Source: Lactobacillus sp. W8174
GTDB lineage: Bacteria > Bacillota > Bacilli > Lactobacillales > Lactobacillaceae
Assembly: GCF_016100975.1 (NCBI RefSeq)
Contig: NZ_JACFRN010000003.1
Span: forward strand, 62,001-126,000
DNA length: 64,000 bases
Direction of reading: 5' to 3'
Shown piece after piece: positions 1 through 8,142 of the stretch. Position numbers and translations under genes: made by a program. Below the pieces are notes generated by a model that was given only the letters and a program-made list of their open reading frames with translations, did no database searches and was not told where the DNA came from. Position 1 is the stretch's first letter. Every line of letters starts with the position of its first letter.

Positions 1-507
1 AAACGTAATGACTAACGCCATTAATAAATAGGGCAAAGACCAGGAGAAAAACTGCAGAGCACTAACAGAATATTTACTGACCAAAAAGATATTGTGGGGA
101 TTGCCCCAAGGAGTAAAGGCCGCCCCAATGTTTGCGCCCATTCCAATTAGAGTGACAGGTAAAATTTGCGGAAGGTTACATCTTTTGGCAATATTTAAAT
201 ACAGGGGAATCAATGTAAGCGCTGTTATGTCATTGCCAAGAAACATCCCGGCAATAATCGCTAGAAGCGTAAACAAAATGTTTAATTTCTGCATATTATC
301 GGCAATACTGGTCAGTTTATACGCCAGCACGTCTAACACGTGCAAGTAAGCGTATATTTGAATAATGATTAGCATCGCGGCGACTGAAAAAATCGTATGT
401 AAGTTGATATCCTCAAGCCGCGGCCTAGCAAAAAAAAGACTGATAATCGTTATTACAAAAGTAATCTGCAGGATTTTATCACTAAAAACCTTTTTCAAGA
501 CGGTCAT
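1..507 (-). CDS. SLC13/ArsB-CitM-type anion permease, 5' part (cut by window edge)
   Basis: This reading frame runs open from the ATG at 507 off the left edge, giving 169 residues of N-terminal sequence. It is strongly hydrophobic with several membrane segments. It carries GNDITALTLIPLYL (about residues 93-106) and NIGAAFTPWGNPHNIF (about 129-144), which resemble the conserved asparagine/proline loops of the citrate-transporter/ArsB superfamily (CitMHS, ArsB, NhaD, SLC13). The role is therefore uptake or export of an inorganic or organic anion across the membrane; the substrate cannot be read from this part. An AAAGGGGAC ribosome binding site lies just upstream of the ATG. The gene is divergent from the HesB-like gene. 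The family is fairly secure, the substrate unknown. Confidence 0.8.
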   Translation of the reverse strand, partial: MTVLKKVFSDKILQITFVITIISLFFARPRLEDINLHTIFSVAAMLIIIQIYAYLHVLDVLAYKLTSIADNMQKLNILFTLLAIIAGMFLGNDITALTLIPLYLNIAKRCNLPQILPVTLIGMGANIGAAFTPWGNPHNIFLVSKYSVSALQFFSWSLPYLLMALVITF

Positions 508-630
508 AAAATGTCCCCTTTCACAAGTTATAATCATCTATAATCGCTATATACATTTTGACCTTTTTTTTTGTTATACGCAATAATAAATTTTTCATGG
601 TGAAAAGCACTTTTACTATAAACATAATTT

Positions 631-660
631 TTGACACTATAACTTAATATATCCTATACT
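631..660 (+). promoter_or_regulatory. Sigma-A promoter of the HesB-like gene
   Basis: A TTGACA -35 box (631-636) is separated by 18 bp from TATACT (655-660). An AGGAGG ribosome binding site at 681-686 precedes the ATG at 697. Confidence 0.75.
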
Positions 661-696
661 TGAGAAAATTGCTAAAGATTAGGAGGAAATATTAAA

Positions 697-1056
697 ATGA
701 GTAATTCCGAATCAGTTAAGATGAATATTAAAGCAGGTGCTGCTGAGAAAATCAAGAAAAGTGTGCAAGACGGACAAGTTGTTTTGCTTTCATTAAATGA
801 CGGCTCCAACAAATATTCTAACATTGCCGGTAGCTGTGCTGCCGGGACTCGTTTTCAATTTGTAGTATTGGATAAGCAAGATCCAGATTTTGCAATTAAA
901 GTTGAAAATAATGCCGGCTTAGACTTATATACCAGTCCAGCAGAAATGCAATATTTAGGCAATGATTTAGTAGTAGATGAAAAAAATGCTGCAATCAGTT
1001 TGGCAGATGATAGTGGCGTAATTGATGCTGCCATGACAGTTAGTGAAAATAATTAG
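697..1056 (+). CDS. HesB/IscA-like iron-sulfur biosynthesis family protein
   Basis: This 119-residue cytoplasmic protein resembles the HesB/IscA-like proteins that lactobacilli carry as single genes. The pattern is an N-terminal KxxAAEKIKKS helix, then VVLLSLNDGSNKYSNIAGSC, a FQFVVLDKQDPDF strand pair and a C-terminal acidic tail. Classical A-type carriers hold the cluster with three cysteines (one central, two in a C-terminal CxC). Here I see only one cysteine (in GSCAAG), so iron-sulfur carrier activity is doubtful and the name reflects fold similarity only. The start is set by AGGAGG at 681-686. It has its own promoter and its own terminator and is probably monocistronic. Confidence 0.7.
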   Translation: MSNSESVKMNIKAGAAEKIKKSVQDGQVVLLSLNDGSNKYSNIAGSCAAGTRFQFVVLDKQDPDFAIKVENNAGLDLYTSPAEMQYLGNDLVVDEKNAAISLADDSGVIDAAMTVSENN

Positions 1057-1099
1057 TGTATTTAACTAATAATATGTACTCAAAAATCACTTTATTTTT

Positions 1100-1129
1100 A
1101 GCGTTCCAAAATGGAGCGCTTTTTATTTT
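1100..1129 (+). terminator. Rho-independent terminator after the HesB-like gene
   Basis: The arms AGCGTTCCA (1100-1108) and TGGAGCGCT (1112-1120) pair with one G-T wobble and are followed by a T-rich tract. Confidence 0.8.
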
Positions 1130-1198
1130 AAATGGTAAAAGATAATGGCGCAATATCAGCAAATCTTGCTTCAAAAAGTCCTAAGTGTTAAACTATAT

Positions 1199-1216
1199 AA
1201 GATTTTCGAAAATCTT
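1199..1216. promoter_or_regulatory. 18-bp perfect palindrome in the leader of the 46-residue gene
   Basis: AAGATTTTCGAAAATCTT is a perfect 18-bp palindrome. It ends one base before the AAAGGAAG ribosome binding site (1218-1225) of the gene at 1235. A candidate promoter (TTGCTT 1166-1171, 17 bp, TAAACT 1189-1194) lies immediately upstream. It could be a repressor operator, or a small hairpin affecting translation. Confidence 0.5.
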
Positions 1217-1234
1217 GAAAGGAAGTATAGTACT

Positions 1235-1375
1235 ATGCGTAAAGGTGAAAATTACAACACTGGTTGTGAACCAAACCAAAGACCTAAGAACAAGAAGAAC
1301 GGCAAGAAACGTGTTGCGCACGTGGCAGCAGTTGTTGCTTTCTTGAACAAGGCCAAAGCAGACGAAAATAAATAG
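1235..1375 (+). CDS. Small basic protein of unknown function (46 residues)
   Basis: I chose the ATG at 1235 because AAAGGAAG (1218-1225) sits at proper spacing. An upstream in-frame ATG at 1145 has no such site and would run through the palindrome at 1199-1216. The protein is rich in lysine, arginine and asparagine in its first half (MRKGENYNTGCEPNQRPKNK...). It ends in a short alanine/valine helix (AHVAAVVAFLNKAKA). There is one cysteine, no signal peptide and no recognised domain. It stands alone between two terminators, which supports a real gene rather than a chance frame. The function is unknown; a nucleic-acid-binding role is possible from charge alone. Confidence 0.6.
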   Translation: MRKGENYNTGCEPNQRPKNKKNGKKRVAHVAAVVAFLNKAKADENK

Positions 1376-1395
1376 TTTGTTTTTAATTAAGACTA

Positions 1396-1429
1396 AAAGG
1401 TGGATGAAACTTTCGTCCGCCTTTTTTTA
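1396..1429 (+). terminator. Rho-independent terminator after the 46-residue gene
   Basis: The arms AAGGTGGA and TCCGCCTT (one G-T pair) enclose a short loop and are followed by seven T residues. Confidence 0.8.
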
Positions 1430-1495
1430 TTGCTCTAAATTGAGTAGAATTAGATTAATGATACATACATTTTGCTCTAAGGAGAATGCTTAAAA

Positions 1496-2413
1496 GTGAA
1501 GTTTCAATGCAGCGCGTGTGGATTGCGCATAAATGCCAAACATTTTAAACAAACGGGTCTGATTAATCCTAAACTGACCAGTATTTGCGATCTATGCATT
1601 CAAAGAGGAGAAAAGCCGGAAGACTTTGCCAATATTGCGGTTAATGTTTTTGCACAATGCCTACTGTTTACTTTTGTAGGAAAAGATGAAGTCGCAGATA
1701 ATTCAACATTTTTGGTTGCTAAAAATGACCTGCGTAAGCGTTATGAAGCCTTTATTCAGGATTATGATGGGAATGAATTAGCCCAGCAACAACTATCAGC
1801 ACATAATTTTAACCAGGCAGTAATTGACAGCGAGACAGGTCAAACTGACTTTGTGCCCAGCAGCGAATTTACTTTTGCCGAAAATCTGAGTAAATTAGGA
1901 TTAACCGTCGACTTTAAACTCAATGAAGTGGATTATATTGACCGTGAGCGCATTCGCGCTAAATACCATTATCGCTGCCAATATTGCGGCAGGCGCGGAC
2001 GTAGCGTCGATCACAAAGACCCAGTTTCACTGTCACATAATAATGATTTTGACAACCTGATTTTATCCTGCACGGAATGCAATCGCATCAAGTCCAACAT
2101 GCCGTATAAATTATTTGTCAGTTTAAATAATGAAATTCCTGAAGTTAACCGAAAACTGGTCAAATATGAAGACGCTCTTGCTACTTTGAAGGGTGAATTT
2201 GAGGAAAGACGACGCGAATTAGCCGCTAAAATGCACCTGAAGGGTGTTGTTAATGATCCTGAACTTGACCAGATCCGTAAGCAAAACAAAAAACTGCAGG
2301 ATGCAATTGATAGCCTGGAGAGTGATTATACTGACTTGCGTTCTTTACGCGAGCAGCACTTTATGACTGGCTGGAAACTAGCGCAAGTAAACGCAAAAGA
2401 AGATATTATTTAA
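1496..2413 (+). CDS. HNH endonuclease with N-terminal zinc finger and C-terminal coiled coil
   Basis: The 305-residue protein starts at GTG 1496 with a TAAGGAG site about 12 bases upstream. Cys5/Cys8 and Cys31/Cys34 form two CxxC pairs, probably a zinc ribbon. The HNH core is near residues 161-196: CQYCG (161-165), VDHKDP (171-176, with the DH metal/base pair), N187, and CTECN (192-196). The four cysteines would hold the structural zinc of an McrA-type HNH fold. Residues about 215-290 are charged and heptad-like (coiled coil). No methylase or other restriction partner is adjacent. It could be a stand-alone DNA nuclease or nickase; the biological role is unknown. Confidence 0.8.
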   Translation: MKFQCSACGLRINAKHFKQTGLINPKLTSICDLCIQRGEKPEDFANIAVNVFAQCLLFTFVGKDEVADNSTFLVAKNDLRKRYEAFIQDYDGNELAQQQLSAHNFNQAVIDSETGQTDFVPSSEFTFAENLSKLGLTVDFKLNEVDYIDRERIRAKYHYRCQYCGRRGRSVDHKDPVSLSHNNDFDNLILSCTECNRIKSNMPYKLFVSLNNEIPEVNRKLVKYEDALATLKGEFEERRRELAAKMHLKGVVNDPELDQIRKQNKKLQDAIDSLESDYTDLRSLREQHFMTGWKLAQVNAKEDII

Positions 2414-2460
2414 CTTTTAAAAGGCTTACAATGAAATTAAGAGGAAAAGGAGGTCAAAAA

Positions 2461-4419
2461 ATGAAGTCAACTAAATTCAAGCAAAATATTTTAGCAAAAA
2501 TGAGTATCAGTACGGTTGCCGCAGTCTTGGGCATGATGAGTGGCGCTAATCTGATCCAAAATGTTTTGGCAGATTCTGCTGCACCTGCTGCTAACAATCA
2601 AACTGCAAAAAAAGCACCGACTGCAACCAGTACTGTCAATAATCAGCTGGGCTTTTGGACTGGCACGGATGGCAGCTGCACGTGGCAATATGATGTCCTT
2701 ACTAATACTCTGACTATCAGTGGTGCTAAAGGAGCACAATTGTCAAGTACACCTTTTACCAAAGAATTCAAATGGGCTGGAAGTATTGAGCATATCGTTT
2801 TTGAAGGTCCGTTTAAGTTACCTGCAAATTCAAAACAAAAATTTGCCAATTTGAGATATTTGTCTGATATTAAGGGTTTAGAAAACGCTGATACTAGTGA
2901 TGTAACCAATATGTCTGGTTTATTTGCCGGTGATACAAAACTTACTAGTTTAGATATTAGTAATTTTAATACTGATAAAGTTACAGATATGAGTAACATG
3001 TTCAACAGATTAGGTATGGATAATGCTACTGCTACAGCAATAGATTTGAGTAAATTGAATACCGCAAATGTAACCACTATGAACAACATGTTTGCGGCAG
3101 CCAATTTTAAAAAGCTGGATTTAAAAAATTTTAATACTAGCAAAGTAACCGATATGGCAAATATGTTTTCCAGTTCCAAGGCAGAAACAATTAATGTAGC
3201 TAACTTTGATACCAGTAAAGTACAAAATATGAGCGGAATGTTCGATAATTGCATGATTAAACAGCTCGACTGCTCAGGCTTTAATACCAAAAACGTAACG
3301 GACATGAGCAGCATGTTTTCTCATAGTAGGAACATAACAACTCTAAACTTGAACAATTTTAATACTAGTAATGTCCAAAATATGAAAACTATGTTTTTTG
3401 GGGATTCAAATCTGACCAGTTTGGATTTGAGTAATTTTGATACTAGTAAAGTAACTAATATGTCAGGCATGTTTTCAAACGATACAGCATTAAAACAACT
3501 TAATTTAACGGGCTGGAATACTGCCAATGTTACTGATATGAGCACTATGTTTGCCGGATTAAAGAATATCGTCAGTTTAAATATTAAGCACTTTAATACT
3601 AGCAAGGTAACTGATATGTTTAGCATGTTTAACGGTGCTGAAAATTTAACTGATTTTGATATTAGTCATTTTGATACCAGCAAGGTAACTAATACCAGCT
3701 ATATGTTTTCTGGTATGAAAAAAATAACCAGCATAGATTTAAGTCATTTTAATACTAAGTCTAATACGACCTTGTTAGGCATGTTTAGTGATGATGACAA
3801 TTTAAAGACGGTTAATTTGAAAGGCTGGAATACCAAACGGGTCAGAAGTATGAGTCGCATGTTTAAAAACGACCCGCAGCTGGTCAATATTAATTTAAGT
3901 CATCTTAAAACTAATAGTCTCACTGAAGCATATGAGATGTTTAAAAATGATCGGAATCTCAAAACTGTTGATTTACATAATTGGAACACCCGCAAATTAA
4001 CTGAAGTAAGTGAGATGTTTGCTCAATGTCCTAATCTTACTAATGTTAATTTACACGGCTGGCACATGCCTAAACTAACTGATTCGACAGATATGTTTAT
4101 GCAGGACAAGAAATTAGCAGGGGTTGATCTGACTAATTTTAATATTCATAACAGCAGGATTTTAAATCAGGCAGGCAATCCAAAAGGGTTTGCTGTGAAG
4201 CTGGGCCACTACCGTTTGCGTAAAAGTTCAGGTGTAGGTCAAGGATTTAAGCACATTCAAGCTGTAGGCAAAGGAACAATTAGAAAACCGAAAGGCAAAA
4301 AATATACTACAAAGCAATTATTTAAGCTGTATAATCACTCTGCCAAAAAGAGCCCTAGAGAAACCTATGTCATGTATAACGGTAAAAAACCACAGTTACC
4401 AAAATCATTTCATTTTTGA
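2461..4419 (+). CDS. BspA-type leucine-rich-repeat (DUF285) surface protein 1
   Basis: This is a secreted protein of 652 residues. The ATG at 2461 is preferred over the one at 2431 because AAAGGAGGTC ends just before it. A signal peptide (residues 1 to about 37, cleavage after NVLA) is followed by a short Ala/Thr linker and a motif shared with its two paralogues (WTGTDGSCTWQYDV). About 16 DUF285 repeats of 24-26 residues follow, each of the form FNTSKVTDMSxMF...LxxLDLS. The last 80 or so residues form a strongly basic domain (GHYRLRKSSGVG ... NHSAKKSPRETYVMYNGKKPQLP). There is no LPxTG sorting signal, so wall attachment may use that domain. BspA repeats in other bacteria bind host matrix or other cells; the ligand here is unknown. 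Confidence 0.85.
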   Translation: MKSTKFKQNILAKMSISTVAAVLGMMSGANLIQNVLADSAAPAANNQTAKKAPTATSTVNNQLGFWTGTDGSCTWQYDVLTNTLTISGAKGAQLSSTPFTKEFKWAGSIEHIVFEGPFKLPANSKQKFANLRYLSDIKGLENADTSDVTNMSGLFAGDTKLTSLDISNFNTDKVTDMSNMFNRLGMDNATATAIDLSKLNTANVTTMNNMFAAANFKKLDLKNFNTSKVTDMANMFSSSKAETINVANFDTSKVQNMSGMFDNCMIKQLDCSGFNTKNVTDMSSMFSHSRNITTLNLNNFNTSNVQNMKTMFFGDSNLTSLDLSNFDTSKVTNMSGMFSNDTALKQLNLTGWNTANVTDMSTMFAGLKNIVSLNIKHFNTSKVTDMFSMFNGAENLTDFDISHFDTSKVTNTSYMFSGMKKITSIDLSHFNTKSNTTLLGMFSDDDNLKTVNLKGWNTKRVRSMSRMFKNDPQLVNINLSHLKTNSLTEAYEMFKNDRNLKTVDLHNWNTRKLTEVSEMFAQCPNLTNVNLHGWHMPKLTDSTDMFMQDKKLAGVDLTNFNIHNSRILNQAGNPKGFAVKLGHYRLRKSSGVGQGFKHIQAVGKGTIRKPKGKKYTTKQLFKLYNHSAKKSPRETYVMYNGKKPQLPKSFHF

Positions 4420-4432
4420 TTTTTAGTAAAAT

Positions 4433-4515
4433 AAAAGGATTAGCTCATTGATATGACCTCCAAATTTAGGACAAATTTGAGAGTTCACATCACATTTCAG
4501 AACTAATCCTTTTTA
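4433..4515. terminator. Bidirectional terminator hairpin split by a palindromic insert
   Basis: The arms AAAAGGATTAG (4433-4443) and CTAATCCTTTT (4503-4513) pair perfectly and serve two convergent genes (the BspA gene ending at 4419 and the SLAP gene ending at 4536). The 44-bp element at 4449-4492 sits inside the loop. Confidence 0.65.
4449..4492. mobile_element. 44-bp palindromic miniature element, copy 1
   Basis: The element begins TGATATGACCTCCAAATTT and ends with a sequence whose reverse complement is TGATGTGAACTCTCAAATTT, joined by AGGAC. The inverted TG...CA ends and the CCTCCAAATTT core resemble the ends of IS3/IS150-type insertion sequences. It is flanked by CAT on both sides (4446-4448 and 4493-4495), consistent with a 3-bp target duplication. 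A related copy lies at 49736-49778. It contains no coding sequence. Confidence 0.5.
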
Positions 4516-4535
4516 GTTTGTCTTTTTAGTAAACT

Positions 4536-6059
4536 TTAGGCAAATTCAGGGAAGTTTAAAGTTTTTATCTGTGTTTTAGTGGTTTTTAACAACCAGATTG
4601 CCTGGTCTACTTGCGCCAGTGTCGCTTTGCTCGACCGTAAGACAACAGCAGCATTAGCTAAAGCATAGTCATAGCTCTGCATAAGTGCATCATAATGGAC
4701 ACTCTCGTTAATAGTTTGCTGTCCAGAGTCAAAGTCTTTCTGGAGCTTCACTTTATCGCTGTCGGTTGCTACTTTTTGTTTCTGCTCAGCTGCTAACGAA
4801 GTGTTTACAGGAGAAAGTTTTATGCCCCTGCTAAATTTCACATCACTTGCTTTAACGAAACTGTTAACTGCTATTATTTTTTCACTGGTGGTTAGAGTGA
4901 TTGGACCATATTTTTTGTCAGTCGCTGGAGCCTTTAGTTGTGTGCCATCATTATTGATAAGGGCTTTTCTGTCTAAATTGTTACTCAGAAGGTGATAATA
5001 CAACTCCGTTTTGTTTGTAGCCGCATTCCAAATATAGAATAAGCCGTCAACATTAAAGTCAGACTGCTTTGCAGTATTAAAACTAATTCCAACGGGTTTT
5101 CCTGTGGCGTCATAAAGCTTAACGTTTGCAGTAGTCTTTGCAGTAACAAAACTATAGGTTAAATCAGAGTAGTCGGTCGTTGGTAAGTAATTTCTCAGGT
5201 TGATACAGTTTTCATCTATGTATTCATCATGATGATTATGCAGGCGGAAAATATAGCCTTCAAAATCTTCTGCCCAAGGTTCAACAGCCAAATCAACTTT
5301 TATTTTCTGACCCTTTTTTAAAATATGTTTGGTTTTCATTTCGTTTAAAGTCTGAGTTGCTGTCTTTTTAAGAACGATGGCCGTTGTAACCCCATTGTAA
5401 GTTAAAGGATAACCATCTAAACTTGCAACATTATAGGCTTTGACATAGCGATTTTGACCAATAGCATAATAATTTTTTCCTTTAATTTTTGTGAGTGGCA
5501 GATAGTAAATATGCTCATTATTATCTGATTTAAAGTATTTACTATAATAGTATTTTGGTCTTGACTTAACTTGTTTAACTTTGCCCTGATACTTAACAAT
5601 AGCGCGCTTAGGTAAAGTATGGCCAGTCTTGTTACCGGCTTTAGTATAAATAGCTGATTTCTGTAATAAAACCAATTTGCCCTTTTTGCTGTTCTTACCA
5701 TTGACTTCTTTAATATCCGCCGTACTAATGTAGCAACCATCACCAATATTATAGAATTTTTGTCCATTAATTATTTTGGTGGCGTAATATTGCATAACAT
5801 CTGCATTAAATCCTGGAATGTACTTATAGCCATTGGCATCATCTTCAGCATAAGGCACATATTTGTTCTTGTTTTTAATTTTGTGACCATATTTATTATA
5901 AAGATGGGCATCATAGATTAACGTGATTTTACCCTTTGCGGTCTTTTTACTGCTTTTGGCAGCTGCAACTGTCTGTATTTGATTGCAATTTACTAAAAAA
6001 GGTGTGACGACTAATGCCAAAGCCGTGATCGCCAAACAGATTTTTTTGGTTAATTTCAT
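4536..6059 (-). CDS. SLAP-domain S-layer-associated surface protein A1
   Basis: This secreted protein of 507 residues starts at the ATG at 6059 with TAAGGAGGT upstream. The signal peptide ends near TVAAA (about residue 33). Then come SLAP (surface layer protein A) modules of the form GKLVLLQKSAIYTKAG...KYQGKV...KIKGKNYYAIGQNRYVKAYNV. At least two are clear (about residues 43-120 and 125-215) and probably two more diverged ones follow. The last 70 or so residues form a helical FIVAR-like module (ALANAAVVLRSSKATLAQVD). SLAP domains hold proteins non-covalently on the wall of lactobacilli. The closest relative in the window is the protein at 14631-16154. It converges on BspA 1 and is divergent from BspA 2, so the two classes alternate. 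Confidence 0.85.
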   Translation of the reverse strand: MKLTKKICLAITALALVVTPFLVNCNQIQTVAAAKSSKKTAKGKITLIYDAHLYNKYGHKIKNKNKYVPYAEDDANGYKYIPGFNADVMQYYATKIINGQKFYNIGDGCYISTADIKEVNGKNSKKGKLVLLQKSAIYTKAGNKTGHTLPKRAIVKYQGKVKQVKSRPKYYYSKYFKSDNNEHIYYLPLTKIKGKNYYAIGQNRYVKAYNVASLDGYPLTYNGVTTAIVLKKTATQTLNEMKTKHILKKGQKIKVDLAVEPWAEDFEGYIFRLHNHHDEYIDENCINLRNYLPTTDYSDLTYSFVTAKTTANVKLYDATGKPVGISFNTAKQSDFNVDGLFYIWNAATNKTELYYHLLSNNLDRKALINNDGTQLKAPATDKKYGPITLTTSEKIIAVNSFVKASDVKFSRGIKLSPVNTSLAAEQKQKVATDSDKVKLQKDFDSGQQTINESVHYDALMQSYDYALANAAVVLRSSKATLAQVDQAIWLLKTTKTQIKTLNFPEFA

Positions 6060-6094
6060 GATTTACCTCCTTACTAATCCTTTCTACTAAATTT

Positions 6095-6211
6095 ATTATA
6101 ACCTAATATAGGTGCAGCAATACATGTCTTACGATAAATGAATAAAAGGCTGACAAAGTTTAACTTAAGTTTCAAATCATTAATAAGTTTTAAGCAAAAA
6201 ACCCGTATAAT
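6095..6211. promoter_or_regulatory. Divergent promoter region between SLAP A1 and BspA 2
   Basis: For the minus-strand SLAP gene a TATAAT box reads at 6100-6095. For the plus-strand BspA gene TATAAT lies at 6206-6211, about 26 bases before the start codon. I see no strong -35 box for either. Confidence 0.5.
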
Positions 6212-6237
6212 TAGGGTAAGAGAAAAGAGGTATCAAG

Positions 6238-8079
6238 ATGAAGCTTCCAAATTTAATCAAGTTTGAAAAAACTGGGATAGGGATTGCAACAATGGCATTA
6301 GGTTTAGTCGTAACGGTGCAAACAAACGAAAATGTAGCTGCTGCAACGGAAACTCCTGCTGTTGTCCCAATTAGTGCGACAGGTTTGCCATCTGATGCCG
6401 GACTGTGGACTGGCACTGATGGCAGTTGCACATGGCAATACGATGTTATTAGTAGAACTCTGCGGATTAGTGGCGCGCAAAAAAGCAGTCAATTATCCAG
6501 CACACCATTTTTAAAGCAGTTTAAATGGTCTGGCAATATTGAGCATATTGTGTTTGAAACACCAGTTCAAATGGCTCCGAATTCGGCAGAAAAGTTTTCC
6601 GGTCTTGAGTATTTGGAGGATATTACGGGCCTCGACAAAGTTGATACTAGTCAAGTGACAAATATGGCTTTGCTTTTTACTAATGACAAAGCTCTAACTA
6701 AAGCTGATGTGAGTCACTTTGATACCAGCCAAGTGACTAGCATGGAACGAATGTTTGACAACACAGCCTTAACAGAAGTAGATTTGAGCAGTTTTAATAC
6801 AAACAAAGTCACAAATATGAGCGGTATGTTTAGAAACAGCCCGATGAAACATCTTAATTTGAAAAGTTTTGCTACCAGCCATGTGACCGATATGGCAGAG
6901 ATGTTTGCGGATAGCGATGTGGCAGAGCTTGATCTGGCTAATTTTGATACCGGTAATGTCACTAACATGTCTGGTATGTTTGCTGGAATAAAAGTTCCTG
7001 AACTAAATCTTGAGCACTTTAACACTAGTAAAGTTAATAATATGTCTGGTATGTTTTCCAGTACCCAAAATCTGTCAAGTCTTGATTTGAGTAATTTTGC
7101 TACTAGTCAAGTGACCGATATGGAGGAAATGTTTAGGGGTAGTACTGTTACTCACTTAAATTTGGCTAATTGGAACACCAAAAACGTCACCAGTATGAAA
7201 AATATGTTCCAAGCGTGTTCTAACTTAACTAAACTTGACTTAAGTGGCTTTAATACCGGTAATGTTACAGACATGTCGGGTATGTTTGCAAAATTTGCTC
7301 ATTTGGATCAGCTAAATTTCAGTCACTTTGATACGAGTAAAGTTAAAGATATGAGAGAAATGTTCGCAGACAATCCAGCTGTTACTAGTTTGGATTTAAG
7401 CAGTTTTGATACCAGCAACGTTACTAATATGATCTCGCTGTTTTCTGGAGACAGCTCTTTGGCTAAGCTCAATTTAACGGGCTGGAATACCAAGAACGTA
7501 CGCTGGATGAATTCAATGTTCAGTGGTGACAGCAGTCTAAAAGACATTGACTTGAGACACTTTAATACTGCCCAAGTTACTGATATGCTTAGGATGTTTA
7601 AAGGTGCAAAAAGTCTTGAACAGCTTGACCTGCATACTTGGGATACACGTCAGGTTACCAGGGTCAGCCAAATGTTTATGGACTGTGATAATCTTGTTTT
7701 TGTTGATTTGCGTGGCTGGCGGTTACCAAAAATGTATGATTCAACGGAAATGTTTACTAATGATCAGAAGCTAGCTGGAGTTGATTTAAGCCATTTTAAT
7801 ATTCATAATAGTCAGATTTTACTCAACGCCGGTAATCGCAAAGGCTTTGTTGTCAAGCTCGGGCATTACCGCTTGCGTAAGAGTTCAGGAGTAGGTCAAG
7901 GATTTAAATATATTCAAGCTGTTGGCAAGGGAACAATTAGCAAACCTAAAGGCAAGAAATATACTGCAAAACAATTGCTAAAACTGTATAACCATTCGGC
8001 TAAAAAGAGTCCTAAAGAAACTTATGTTATGTATAATGGCAAAAAGCCCCAGCTGCCTGAAGGGTTTAAACTTAAATAG
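6238..8079 (+). CDS. BspA-type leucine-rich-repeat (DUF285) surface protein 2
   Basis: A 613-residue paralogue of the gene at 2461. The order is signal peptide (about 1-36, ending NVAAA), the shared WTGTDGSCTWQYDV motif (from about residue 59), about 15 DUF285 repeats, and the same basic C-terminal domain (GHYRLRKSSGVG ... YNGKKPQLPEGF). An AAAGAGGT ribosome binding site lies just before the ATG. No LPxTG motif is present. From about 7790 to the stop the DNA is nearly identical to the end of BspA 3, including the terminator, while the repeat regions differ more. A surface adhesin or matrix-binding role is inferred from the repeat family. It is divergent from SLAP A1 and convergent with SLAP B1. 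Confidence 0.85.
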   Translation: MKLPNLIKFEKTGIGIATMALGLVVTVQTNENVAAATETPAVVPISATGLPSDAGLWTGTDGSCTWQYDVISRTLRISGAQKSSQLSSTPFLKQFKWSGNIEHIVFETPVQMAPNSAEKFSGLEYLEDITGLDKVDTSQVTNMALLFTNDKALTKADVSHFDTSQVTSMERMFDNTALTEVDLSSFNTNKVTNMSGMFRNSPMKHLNLKSFATSHVTDMAEMFADSDVAELDLANFDTGNVTNMSGMFAGIKVPELNLEHFNTSKVNNMSGMFSSTQNLSSLDLSNFATSQVTDMEEMFRGSTVTHLNLANWNTKNVTSMKNMFQACSNLTKLDLSGFNTGNVTDMSGMFAKFAHLDQLNFSHFDTSKVKDMREMFADNPAVTSLDLSSFDTSNVTNMISLFSGDSSLAKLNLTGWNTKNVRWMNSMFSGDSSLKDIDLRHFNTAQVTDMLRMFKGAKSLEQLDLHTWDTRQVTRVSQMFMDCDNLVFVDLRGWRLPKMYDSTEMFTNDQKLAGVDLSHFNIHNSQILLNAGNRKGFVVKLGHYRLRKSSGVGQGFKYIQAVGKGTISKPKGKKYTAKQLLKLYNHSAKKSPKETYVMYNGKKPQLPEGFKLK

Positions 8080-8086
8080 ATAAGAC

Positions 8087-8125
8087 AAAAAAGCTAATTC
8101 GTTTTAATTACGAATTAGCCTTTTT
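8087..8125. terminator. Bidirectional terminator between BspA 2 and SLAP B1
   Basis: The perfect arms GCTAATTCGT (8093-8102) and ACGAATTAGC (8110-8119) are flanked by A and T runs, so it serves both convergent genes. The same hairpin follows BspA 3. Confidence 0.85.
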
Positions 8126-8142
8126 CTATAAGTCTAAAAGAT

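Noticed and set aside
92-586. Two plus-strand frames at the left edge
   Set aside because: They are antisense to the permease gene (or its leader), which has clear transporter motifs on the minus strand.
2431-2460. Upstream ATG of BspA 1
   Set aside because: The AAAGGAGGTC site lies inside this extension and points to the ATG at 2461.
2643-3314. Long minus-strand open frame opposite BspA 1 (and similar ones opposite BspA 2 and 3)
   Set aside because: It follows from the repeat codon pattern of the DUF285 array read backwards; no ribosome binding site, and the plus-strand gene is clear.
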